Positions 25,014 through 33,323 of a stretch of 64,000 nucleotides of DNA are shown here, piece by piece (position 1 is the first letter of the stretch; every line of letters starts with the position of its first letter). The translations under genes and the position numbers were made by a program. The notes beneath the pieces are model-generated. The model had not been told where the DNA came from. It saw only the letters and a program-made list of their open reading frames with translations, and made no database searches. Origin of the DNA: CBDEGK01 sp965237855 (GTDB lineage: Bacteria > Pseudomonadota > Gammaproteobacteria > Pseudomonadales > Halieaceae); contig CBDEGK010000004.1 in the NCBI GenBank assembly GCA_965237855.1, positions 1 through 64,000 on the forward strand, read 5' to 3'.

Positions 25014-25879
25014 AATTTGTTCTTTCCACCTCTTTCAGCAAGGTTGCACACCTCACCGCCCTCGCCCCGGTGGCCGATGACAGCGGCTGGGAGGCCATGT
25101 CATTCTCCGACCACGTGGTGCACCCACAATCCATCAGCACGCCCTACCCCTATACCGATGACGGCAACCGACGCTGGGAAGCCTTTACCGACTGGCCCGA
25201 CCCCTGGGTTACCATCGGCGCCCTGGCGGCATTGACCAAGCGGCTGCGCTTCACCAATAACGTGTTTGTACTGCCCATGCGCAACCCCTACCTGGTGGCC
25301 AAAGCCATCAGTACCGCCGCGGTAATCTCTAACAACCGCATTACCCCGGCGTTGGGCGTGGGTTGGTCCAGCGATGAATTCGAATTGATGGGCCAGGACT
25401 TCAAGACCCGCGGCAAGCGTGCGGACGAAATGATCGAAGTCATGAAACTGTTGTGGAGTGGCGACTGGGTTGAATACCAGGGTGAGTACTACCAGTTTGA
25501 AGCGATGGAGATGAACCCGGCCCCCAGTGAACCGATCCCCCTGTGGGTGGGTGGCATATCCAAACCCGCCATGCGCCGCGCCGCGCGCCTGGCGGATGGC
25601 TGGGTCAGCGATCTGCAGACCTCTGAGGAAATCATAGAGTCCGTCTTGCATATCCAGGCAATGCGCAAAGAGTATGGCCGCGATCACCTGCCCTTCGAAG
25701 TGATGGCGACCCCGTCAGATGCCTACGACATTGATGGCTACAAACGCCTCGAGGACGTGGGTATCACCCATATACTGACCATGCCCTGGCCCTTTTATCA
25801 CGGCGATACCCAGGAGCTCGAACTGAAAATCGATGGCGTCAAACGCTATGCCGAGGATATTGTTCAGCCAATGATGTAA
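25010..25879 (+). CDS. Luciferase-like (LLM class) flavin-dependent oxidoreductase
   Basis: This 289-residue TIM-barrel protein has a typical LLM N-terminus (VADDSGWEAMSFSDHVVHP). It also has NNVFVLPMRNPYLVAKAISTAAVIS, LGVGWSSDEFELMGQDFKTR and PLWVGGISKPAMRRAARLADGW. These resemble the TIGR03619-type subfamily, often annotated F420-dependent, although FMN use is equally possible outside actinobacteria. The substrate is unknown. The start overlaps the phosphatase stop (ATGA), making it the last gene of the mltD run. It converges with the sulfatase gene 38 bases away. Confidence 0.85.
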   Translation: MKFVLSTSFSKVAHLTALAPVADDSGWEAMSFSDHVVHPQSISTPYPYTDDGNRRWEAFTDWPDPWVTIGALAALTKRLRFTNNVFVLPMRNPYLVAKAISTAAVISNNRITPALGVGWSSDEFELMGQDFKTRGKRADEMIEVMKLLWSGDWVEYQGEYYQFEAMEMNPAPSEPIPLWVGGISKPAMRRAARLADGWVSDLQTSEEIIESVLHIQAMRKEYGRDHLPFEVMATPSDAYDIDGYKRLEDVGITHILTMPWPFYHGDTQELELKIDGVKRYAEDIVQPMM

Positions 25880-25917
25880 GCCCGGCCTTGCCGAGCTCTC
25901 TCGTCAAACACTCACGG

Positions 25918-27456
25918 CTATTTGTCTCCCGCTCCCTTGGTGATGGCTTCCATCACCCGGTCAAGGCTAAAGCTGCCGGGTTTCTGGCGCGGTGGAAACT
26001 CGCGGAAACTCTGTAGCCATTCGCCGACAAAGGCACCTGCGGGGGCGAACATGTACATGTGCTCGAACTGCCATTGGGGATAGCCAATGCCTTCGTGATA
26101 GGCACGCTCGAAAGGATCGCTGCGCAGATTGCCGATCATTGGCATACGCAATTGCTCGTATGGCGCTTGCCAGACGTGCATTCCGTGAGCGTTCTGCCTC
26201 AGGAAGGTAATCTTCCAGTTGTTAAAGCGCAGGGCCGCGACGTTGCCGTCGTCAGTCCAATAGAGAAACTCTTCTCGTGGCCACTCGGCTTTGCCCTGCA
26301 GGGCCGGCATCAAATTGTAGCCGTCGAGGTGAACCTTATACCTGGTACCCCCTACGCGCTTGCCCTTCAATAGTTCCTCTTTCACGTTGGGCGCACCTGC
26401 GGCTGCGAGCAGCGTGCTAAGCATGTCTTCGTGGGAGGCGATTTCATTGTTGACGGTATTGGGTTTGATGACCCCGGGCCACGGAATAACAGTGGGCACC
26501 CGGAAGCCGCCCTCCCATTGCGTCGCCTTCTCCCCGGCGAAGATGGTGGTACCACCGTCGGGCCAGGTGAATACCTCGGCGCCGTTGTCGGTTGAATACA
26601 TGACGATGGTGTTGTCGGCTATGCCGAGTTCGTCAAGCTTGTCGAGTAGCTCACCGACCATGCCATCGTGTTCGACCATGCCATCAGCGTAAACGCCCAG
26701 TCCGGTCTTTCCCTCGGATTCGGGTTTCAGGTGTGTCCACACATGCATGCGGGTGCTGTTCCACCAGACGAAGAAGGGTTTGTCGTTCTTTACCGCCTTA
26801 TCCATAAACTCGAGCGCGGCGGCGGTCACTTCCTCGTCTACCGTCTCCATGCGCTTTTTGGTGAGCGGGCCGGTGTCCTCGATCTTGCCATAGGCGAAGC
26901 TGTGAATAACGCCGCGGGGTCCAAATTGCTTTCTGAATTCCGGATCCTTGGGATAGTCTGGAAGCTCTGGTTCTTCCTCCGCATTCAAGTGATAGAGGTT
27001 GCCGAGAAACTCATCAAAGCCATGATTAGTTGGTAGCATATCGTCGCGATCGCCAAGGTGATTCTTGCCAAACTGGCCAGTGACATAGCCCTGTGCTTTA
27101 AGCAGTGTCGCTATGGTCGGGTCTTCTTTCTGCATGCCCTCCTCGGCGCCCGGTAGTCCAACCTTAGTCAGGCCGGTGCGCATAGGGGATTGTCCGGTGA
27201 TGAATGCAGCGCGGCCGGCTGTGCAGCTCTGCTGACCATACCAATCGGTGAACACTGCGCCCTCGGCCCCAATGCGATCAATATTCGGGGTTCTGTAGCC
27301 CATCATCCCCATGTTGTAGGCACTGACGTTGAACTGTCCGACATCATCACCCCAAATAACCAGGATATTGGGTTTGTCTGCGGCAACGGTCAGCGCGCTG
27401 GCAAGCAGTAAGCACATGCTCGCCATCCACTTGAGCGGTATTTCTACAGATTTCAT
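25918..27456 (-). CDS. Secreted arylsulfatase-type sulfatase
   Basis: The 512-residue protein has a signal peptide (WMASMCLLLASALTVAA) and the sulfatase N-terminus PNILVIWGDDVGQFNVSAYN with the calcium-binding Asp pair. The formylglycine motif is QQSCTAGRAAFITGQ (CxAxR). GKNHLGD and MYSTDNGAEVFTWPDGG add further metal and substrate residues. It would hydrolyse sulfate esters in the periplasm and needs a formylglycine-generating enzyme that is not in this window. An ATG at 27456 lies 8 bases from AGGAG; a GTG two codons earlier is too close to it. It follows a predicted envelope protein by 17 bases, so the two are probably co-expressed. Confidence 0.9.
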   Translation of the reverse strand: MKSVEIPLKWMASMCLLLASALTVAADKPNILVIWGDDVGQFNVSAYNMGMMGYRTPNIDRIGAEGAVFTDWYGQQSCTAGRAAFITGQSPMRTGLTKVGLPGAEEGMQKEDPTIATLLKAQGYVTGQFGKNHLGDRDDMLPTNHGFDEFLGNLYHLNAEEEPELPDYPKDPEFRKQFGPRGVIHSFAYGKIEDTGPLTKKRMETVDEEVTAAALEFMDKAVKNDKPFFVWWNSTRMHVWTHLKPESEGKTGLGVYADGMVEHDGMVGELLDKLDELGIADNTIVMYSTDNGAEVFTWPDGGTTIFAGEKATQWEGGFRVPTVIPWPGVIKPNTVNNEIASHEDMLSTLLAAAGAPNVKEELLKGKRVGGTRYKVHLDGYNLMPALQGKAEWPREEFLYWTDDGNVAALRFNNWKITFLRQNAHGMHVWQAPYEQLRMPMIGNLRSDPFERAYHEGIGYPQWQFEHMYMFAPAGAFVGEWLQSFREFPPRQKPGSFSLDRVMEAITKGAGDK

Positions 27457-27473
27457 TTTCACTTCTCCTGAAA

Positions 27474-28301
27474 TTACAGTGCCGGTGTGGTCAATGTGAA
27501 ATTGATACGGAACGAGTTCTCAACCGCCGGGCCGGGGTAGTTGTCGTAGACCAGGCTGGTCTGGTACTCCGCGTAGATATTGAAGCTGCTATTCGGGTTG
27601 ACGATGACCCGCCCGAAGCGAACACCAATGGGGACGTACCATTCTTTGGAATCCCAGTCATAGCGCACGGTCATATCCCCGTTGCCGACAAACCAGCCAT
27701 TTCCCAATTGGTAATTCAGGAACGGCGCCAGGCCCAGGGGCTGGGTGTCAGATTCACTGGGTGGCAGAGCCACGGGATCAACCGCCCGCCAGGACTGAGT
27801 GGCGAGGAATCCGTAAAACCAGTTGCCGGATGTGTTCACCCAGGCACCGGCCAGACCATAACCCCATTCGTCTTTTGCCACATCTTCGTCACCGGGTGCT
27901 GTAATCAAAGGTCCCAGGCCCATGCGCCCGCTACCCCAGTCCCAGGACTTGGGAATGATCAAGCCAAATAACTCGGTGTTACCAATGCCCGATTTTCCTT
28001 GCGCATTTTCGTAATGGCGGAGTGTGAGACGCGGCAGAATTGTGAACTTCTCCAGCGCAATCGGGGCCACTATTCGTACCTGGACGAAGTCGGTGTTGCC
28101 TTCAGGTCGCTGCTGGCCATCAACCGTGTCGTCGTGGTAATCCGGCATGACCTGGTAGGCGAACTGGTAGCTCCACTGGGTGGCGGTGGAATCCAGCGCC
28201 TTGCTAATATCGTCCTGTTCACCTTGCTGTGCCTGGACAAAGGTTGCCATTGCCATCGACAACCCGCCCAATATCAGCGAGCACAATATTTCCCTTCTCA
28301 T
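27474..28301 (-). CDS. Predicted beta-rich outer-membrane or periplasmic protein, sulfatase partner
   Basis: The 275-residue protein has a signal peptide (CSLILGGLSMAMATFVQA, cleaved near QAQQ). The rest is a series of alternating hydrophobic and aromatic strands (ATQWSYQFAYQVMP, FVQVRIVAPIAL, PRLTLRHYENAQ) ending NSFRINFTLTTPAL. This pattern suits an outer-membrane beta-barrel or transporter-like protein. I recognise it only as the sort of protein often found beside such sulfatases. The ATG at 28301 has a strong GGAGG; an ATG four codons upstream lacks one. It may let sulfated substrates or products cross the outer membrane, which is inference from the neighbour. Confidence 0.65.
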   Translation of the reverse strand: MRREILCSLILGGLSMAMATFVQAQQGEQDDISKALDSTATQWSYQFAYQVMPDYHDDTVDGQQRPEGNTDFVQVRIVAPIALEKFTILPRLTLRHYENAQGKSGIGNTELFGLIIPKSWDWGSGRMGLGPLITAPGDEDVAKDEWGYGLAGAWVNTSGNWFYGFLATQSWRAVDPVALPPSESDTQPLGLAPFLNYQLGNGWFVGNGDMTVRYDWDSKEWYVPIGVRFGRVIVNPNSSFNIYAEYQTSLVYDNYPGPAVENSFRINFTLTTPAL

Positions 28302-28361
28302 TCTTCCCTCCATGCCACCGAATCAACCCTGGCCAAGCGCTATTCTGGCTGCAGGGTTATA

Positions 28362-30014
28362 TCAATGCCAGTGCACCAGCACTTTGCCCTGCTCGGCGCC
28401 ACTGCGGGCCAGTTCTTGGGCCTTTTCACCAAAGGCTTTTTCCACTTGCTCACGTCGTATCTTCATGGTCGGTGTCAGCATGGCGTTTTCGATCGACCAG
28501 GGTTCGGCTGAAATAATCAATGCACCGACCCGGGCATGCTTTTCTACTTCGTCGTTCAAGCGTGCAACCACCTGCATAAGATCGCGTTCAACCTGTTCTT
28601 GCGCCAGTTCCTGGGCTATTGCGCTGAGAACACACACCATCACGGTTTTGGAATAGCCGCGGCCCAGCAAGCACTGTTGCTCGGTGTGTACATTGTCTGA
28701 GAACACCGCCTCAATCGGCGGCGGCGCTACAAACTTGCCCTGGATGGTTTTGAAATAATCCTTCACCCGCCCGGTGAGAAAGATAAAGCCATCCTCGTCG
28801 ATTTCGCATTTATCGCCGGTCAGTATCCAGCCATCGACGAAAGTCTCGGCCGTCTTCTCCGGGTTTTTGTAATAGCCAATCGACAGGCCGGTGGCCTTGA
28901 CCTGCATTTCGCCCACTTCACTGATGCGGACTTCGACCCCATCTACTACGCGACCAATGGCACCAATCTTGCGTGCTCCGTGGTTGTTGGCGATCAGGCC
29001 CATGGCTTCAGTCTGACCAAAGCCTTCCATCAGGGTTAAGCCCAACTGACCGAACCACTCTATCAAGGCCGGTGGGGTCGGCGCGGCTGCGGTCAACAAG
29101 TAGCGGGCAGTGTCCATACCCAGCAAATCTCGTACCTGTTGTCCGGTGGCTTCGCGGTTGTCTGCGAGTGCGTTGTCGAGCTCTGCCTGCGACCCAAATT
29201 GAGCGATGATAATTTGTTGCAGCTGCTCCCACATCCGCGGTGGCCCGAAGAAGAAGGACGGCTGAGTGTAGGCCAGATCTCGCAACAGGGTGGTGAGATT
29301 CTCATTGAAGTTAACCTGGGCACAATTAATTAGCGAAGACCCCTCCACCAACTGTCGCTCGGCAATATGAGACAGCGGCAGATAGGACATAAAACGGGGG
29401 TCCTCGCCTAGATCAAATACGCCGAGGAAGCGTTCAATCGGCAAGACGTTGGAGGCGTGAGTTTGCATGACGCCCTTGGGCACACCGGTGGTGCCTGAAG
29501 TGAAGACGATAGAGATCAACTCTTCCGCTACCGGTGTATGGGTGGTTGTCTGACCCCTGTATTCTTCCAACAGGTCCTCCCACCGCAGATGTTCCTGCGC
29601 CAGTTCTACACCCGGCAGTGCTACCAGTTGGGTTGCAGCGGGCAGTATCTCGCCCAGATTGGCCCAGTTGTCTGACTCACCGACAAAGATGAGACCCATG
29701 TCGGTAAATTCCATCACGTAGGCAGCAGTTTCATTGGGCAAGGTAGTGAACATGGGGATGGTAACATTGCCACTGGCAGCGATCGCCATATCCGCCAGAA
29801 TCCAGTGCGCCCGGTTCCTGGACAATATGCCAATGTTGGCTTTGCCGTCAGCGCCGAATTTGCTTTCCAGCCAGGCGCCGAGCGCCTGTATCTCGTCATG
29901 GGCTTGCTGCCAGGTCCACCGGCTAAACTCGTCGCCTTTGCGATCTTCCAGCCAAACTTTATCGGGACACTCCTCGACCCACTGTTCAATATAACCGGTT
30001 AATGTGTCGGGCAT
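28362..30014 (-). CDS. AMP-forming acyl-CoA synthetase (long-chain fatty-acid type)
   Basis: This 550-residue member of the ANL superfamily has the phosphate loop IVFTSGTTGVPKGVM and the A5-type block LMEGFGQTEAMG. It also has the hinge and second-domain entry ILTGDKCEIDEDGFIFLTGRVKD, then FKTIQGKFVAPPPIE. The C-terminal catalytic Lys is in PTMKIRREQVEKAF. It activates a carboxylic acid to the acyl-CoA through an acyl-AMP. AGGAGG precedes the ATG. The layout is that of bacterial long-chain synthetases (FadD15-like) rather than short-chain enzymes. It is followed by the envelope-protein and sulfatase genes on the same strand. Confidence 0.9.
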   Translation of the reverse strand: MPDTLTGYIEQWVEECPDKVWLEDRKGDEFSRWTWQQAHDEIQALGAWLESKFGADGKANIGILSRNRAHWILADMAIAASGNVTIPMFTTLPNETAAYVMEFTDMGLIFVGESDNWANLGEILPAATQLVALPGVELAQEHLRWEDLLEEYRGQTTTHTPVAEELISIVFTSGTTGVPKGVMQTHASNVLPIERFLGVFDLGEDPRFMSYLPLSHIAERQLVEGSSLINCAQVNFNENLTTLLRDLAYTQPSFFFGPPRMWEQLQQIIIAQFGSQAELDNALADNREATGQQVRDLLGMDTARYLLTAAAPTPPALIEWFGQLGLTLMEGFGQTEAMGLIANNHGARKIGAIGRVVDGVEVRISEVGEMQVKATGLSIGYYKNPEKTAETFVDGWILTGDKCEIDEDGFIFLTGRVKDYFKTIQGKFVAPPPIEAVFSDNVHTEQQCLLGRGYSKTVMVCVLSAIAQELAQEQVERDLMQVVARLNDEVEKHARVGALIISAEPWSIENAMLTPTMKIRREQVEKAFGEKAQELARSGAEQGKVLVHWH

Positions 30015-30032
30015 GCTGCCTCCTGCTTATTG

Positions 30033-33000
30033 TTAATAGTCACACTCATGCCACAAGGGCAACGCGGTGAAATATAGTGCCATTTTTGTTGGTTTACCGT
30101 CCATCCCCATTAGCGCCTCACAATAAGACATTAACTGGGATTTATATTGCGCCTGCTGATAGTCCAGGAACGCTTCTACCGACTCGCCTTGCGCCGGCGT
30201 GCCACTCTTGTAGTCGATGATCCATCGCGTGCCCTCATCGACAAAGCTGCGATCCACAATCAATTCCCTGAGCCGACCGTCGTCGCCAATGCGGCTAAGG
30301 CAAAATTCACTGACGGCCTCCTCCCGTTGATTCGAAAGCAGCCAGCGGCCCCTGTCATCCTGCAGGATATTCGCCACTGATTGTTGCACCCGCTCCAGAG
30401 CAGTATCCCGCTCCGCAATGGGTATCCGGCGAGCCAGGTAATGTTCCCACCATGCCTGCCACTGAGACAGGTTAAAAGAGGACAATTCTGCGTCCGCTAA
30501 AGATGACAGGCGCTCCAGGCTCAGGTGCACCAGGTTACCGACTTCCCGCGCCAGTTGATTGCGACTGGTTCCCGGTATATTGCGCTCCGTGCCAGGCTCA
30601 ACAACAGCCTTCACCGGTGAGGATGTCGGCGCCAGTCTTCTGAACGTTCGCGCCGCAGGTTTCGCGGCGGCAACAGGGTCGGGGCTGAGCGTCTGCGCTT
30701 CTGTGGCAAAACTTTCCCAAACCCTGGACAGCAAGGTTCTAGACGACGGCGGTTTCCACTCACCGGTGTTGTCATCACTCTCCACCACCGCGCTGAGAAA
30801 CAGGCGCTTCACCGCTCGCGTACAACCCACGTACATCAGACGGGTCGTCTCGAGGTCGCGCTTGCGTTTTTGCTGCTCCCCAAGCCAACCGTAAATACTG
30901 TTGGCTCCGGCCTGGCGGCGGTCATCGGCCGCCAGCAGCAAACCCCTGTGCCCGGCAGCGGTGACGAAATCATCCCACAGTAAGATCTCCCGCCGATCAG
31001 ACGCTGGCGCTCTACCCAGGCCGGGAATAATGACCCAGTCGAATTCCAGGCCCTTGGATTTATGCAGGGTCATCAGCTGGAGCTTGGCCGTGCCCGCACT
31101 CGGTTTGCTAAACAGGCGCGCCACCCGCTCTTCGAGGCTCCAGCCTGAGAAGACCTCATCCAGGGCATCCATCTCTTCGAGCAGGTCAAAAAAGTCACCG
31201 GCGTCACTCAGCTGCTGTTCACTGTTGGCAATGGCGGGGCCACCAAGATTCAACCAGGTATCCTCAATCCAGGTGCGCAAAGGCAACTGCTCCCTCAAGG
31301 ATTGCGCGTTACTCAATACATCGCGCAGCCTTGTCAGTGCGGCTACGCCCTCTGCATGCTGCAGGGTTTCCCACACACTCACTTCACCCCGCTGGCCCAG
31401 CACGCTCAGCAATTCCTCAAGCGTCAGGCCGCACCAGGGGGCTCGCAGCAATGCCAGCCAGGCGGCGTCGTCGGCAAAGTTGTGCAGGGCCTTGCACAGG
31501 TTGAGCAGGTCGATAACTACGGGCGACTCTGCCAGCGTATCAATCTCCTGTGCCTGCCAGGGTATCTGTCGCTGTTTGAGCTGATCGATCAGCTGATAGA
31601 GGTGGCGCCGTGTGCGCACCAGCACGGCTATCGATTCGCAGCCATCGTCGACCATGCCCTGCTCAATGACCTGGGTAATGGCATGGGCTTCGCTCAGTTC
31701 AGCGGTTGTCCTGTCCTCCCCGTACGCGGCCAGCATATTGACCGGCAGTTCTTGCACGGCATCCTTGTAGGGCTGGGAAGCAGTGAATGCCACCGCACCC
31801 AACTGAACATCGTCCTGTAGCGGGAACGCAGCCCGGAAAGCCCCACTCACCCAGTTCACCAGGCCGGCGTCGCTCCTGAAATTGGTACTGAGCTCCAGGT
31901 CCTGCAACGCCACGCCATTTATCCCATCTGTTTTCAGCTGCACAAACAGGCTGACATCGGCATCACGGAAACCGTAGATCGACTGCATGCCGTCACCGAC
32001 CACGAACAGGGTGTTCGGATTGCCCGGATTTTCGGCGTTGTCTTCGGCCCAGTTGCGCGTCAGTCGCCTCAGCAAGTCAAACTGGGTCACCGAGGTGTCC
32101 TGGAATTCATCCAGCAAGATATGTTTCAACTGGTAGTCCAGCTTCTGCGCCAGGTTGGTAATGTGCTCGTCGTCGCCCAGTGCCGCCCTGGCGGCCATGG
32201 CAATCTGGGAGTGATCGACAACCCCCTCCTGCTGGAACACCACGCTCAGCTGAGCGGCAGCCACTGGTAGCAGGCGGGCCAGCGACATCAATACATCCCA
32301 GGTTTCGGCCTCAGCCCCGGGCAGCGGCAGGAATTGAACCAACAACAATTGCTGCTGAAGTCCTGTCTGCTGAGACAGCTCCCCAACCAGCTCATAGAGT
32401 GTCTGTTTGCGCGCCTTCGCCTCTTCACCATCCGCTGGAAAACCCTGGCGCTTATCCACTTTTTTGCGCCAACTACCGCCGCCGGTTAACAGCATGTCAC
32501 ACAGCTTTAACCAGTGCTCCAGGTCAGCCGGGCTGGCGGATGGCAATTCAGCCAAGGTGGGTAGATCCCGGTTCTCCAGGCTGTAATTGAGGCAATCAAA
32601 CAGCTCGTGACTGCGCCCGCCCAGCGCTTCACTCAGTGCCGACAACTGGTCCACTACCAGTTGGTCCACGCTATGTTGCAACACCTGCTCGACGTCTGCT
32701 GGCTCAATGCCACTGCCCAGGTGCATCAACCACTGTTCGCGGCGAGCCAGCATCCTGATCAACAGCTCTTCCAGTTGCTGCCAGTTGTTGTCGAAATGCA
32801 GTAACACCGTGGACAGGTCCCCGGCAATCCAGTGGCCTCGTTCTAGCAGTGCCAGTAAGGCCCTCACCGCAGAACGGTAATACACGGCGGCGCTATCCAC
32901 CGGGCTGACTGAACCGCCAAAACTCGACAGCACCGGCATCTGCCGGGTCAGGTAGGCACTCCAGGAGTCAATCGTGCGAATATTCAGTCGCGACGGCATC

Positions 33001-33323
33001 TCCAGAATCTGCCAGTCTTTGTTGCTGCCTGTTGCAAGCACCTGTTTGGCCAGACGCCAGGTCTGGGTCCTGTGTTCGTCGGTTGGCTGATCGCCGGTTG
33101 CAGACTCCAACGCGGTCACGATGCGGGCCCGCATTTCGGCGGCGGCCTTGCGGGTGAAGGTTATTGCCAGGACCTGTTCCGGTTGCTCCACCCGTGCCAG
33201 TACCGTCAGGAAACGCTGTATCAACAGTTCGGTTTTGCCCGATCCCGCTGGGGCCGTCACACAAAAAGACTGCAGTGGGTCGAGTGCCAGTTCTCGCTGC
33301 GGCTGATCGCTTACCCTACTCAT
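30033..33323 (-). CDS. addA: AddA-like UvrD-family helicase/exonuclease
   Basis: This 1096-residue protein has the superfamily 1A helicase motifs. These are the Walker A FCVTAPAGSGKTELL, AITFTRKAAAEMRAR, motif II HILLDEFQDTSVTQFDLL, motif III VVGDGMQSIYGFRDADVSLF and TLHKSKGLEFDWVIIPG. A RecB-type nuclease domain closes the chain, with RWIIDYKSG (PD-(D/E)XK). Paired with the AddB-like gene it would resect double-strand breaks in place of RecBCD. The ATG at 33323 overlaps the addB-like stop by 8 bases, showing coupled translation. The gene symbol is by architecture; sequence-level assignment to the Bacillus AddA family is not certain. Confidence 0.88.
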   Translation of the reverse strand: MSRVSDQPQRELALDPLQSFCVTAPAGSGKTELLIQRFLTVLARVEQPEQVLAITFTRKAAAEMRARIVTALESATGDQPTDEHRTQTWRLAKQVLATGSNKDWQILEMPSRLNIRTIDSWSAYLTRQMPVLSSFGGSVSPVDSAAVYYRSAVRALLALLERGHWIAGDLSTVLLHFDNNWQQLEELLIRMLARREQWLMHLGSGIEPADVEQVLQHSVDQLVVDQLSALSEALGGRSHELFDCLNYSLENRDLPTLAELPSASPADLEHWLKLCDMLLTGGGSWRKKVDKRQGFPADGEEAKARKQTLYELVGELSQQTGLQQQLLLVQFLPLPGAEAETWDVLMSLARLLPVAAAQLSVVFQQEGVVDHSQIAMAARAALGDDEHITNLAQKLDYQLKHILLDEFQDTSVTQFDLLRRLTRNWAEDNAENPGNPNTLFVVGDGMQSIYGFRDADVSLFVQLKTDGINGVALQDLELSTNFRSDAGLVNWVSGAFRAAFPLQDDVQLGAVAFTASQPYKDAVQELPVNMLAAYGEDRTTAELSEAHAITQVIEQGMVDDGCESIAVLVRTRRHLYQLIDQLKQRQIPWQAQEIDTLAESPVVIDLLNLCKALHNFADDAAWLALLRAPWCGLTLEELLSVLGQRGEVSVWETLQHAEGVAALTRLRDVLSNAQSLREQLPLRTWIEDTWLNLGGPAIANSEQQLSDAGDFFDLLEEMDALDEVFSGWSLEERVARLFSKPSAGTAKLQLMTLHKSKGLEFDWVIIPGLGRAPASDRREILLWDDFVTAAGHRGLLLAADDRRQAGANSIYGWLGEQQKRKRDLETTRLMYVGCTRAVKRLFLSAVVESDDNTGEWKPPSSRTLLSRVWESFATEAQTLSPDPVAAAKPAARTFRRLAPTSSPVKAVVEPGTERNIPGTSRNQLAREVGNLVHLSLERLSSLADAELSSFNLSQWQAWWEHYLARRIPIAERDTALERVQQSVANILQDDRGRWLLSNQREEAVSEFCLSRIGDDGRLRELIVDRSFVDEGTRWIIDYKSGTPAQGESVEAFLDYQQAQYKSQLMSYCEALMGMDGKPTKMALYFTALPLWHECDY

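Noticed and set aside
28302..28313. Upstream ATG for the sulfatase-partner protein
   Set aside because: It has no ribosome-binding site of its own, whereas the ATG at 28301 has GGAGG at good spacing.
30901..31584. A 227-codon plus-strand frame inside the AddA-like gene
   Set aside because: It is antisense to a clear helicase domain, is rich in Ser/Arg as expected of a shadow frame, and resembles no family.
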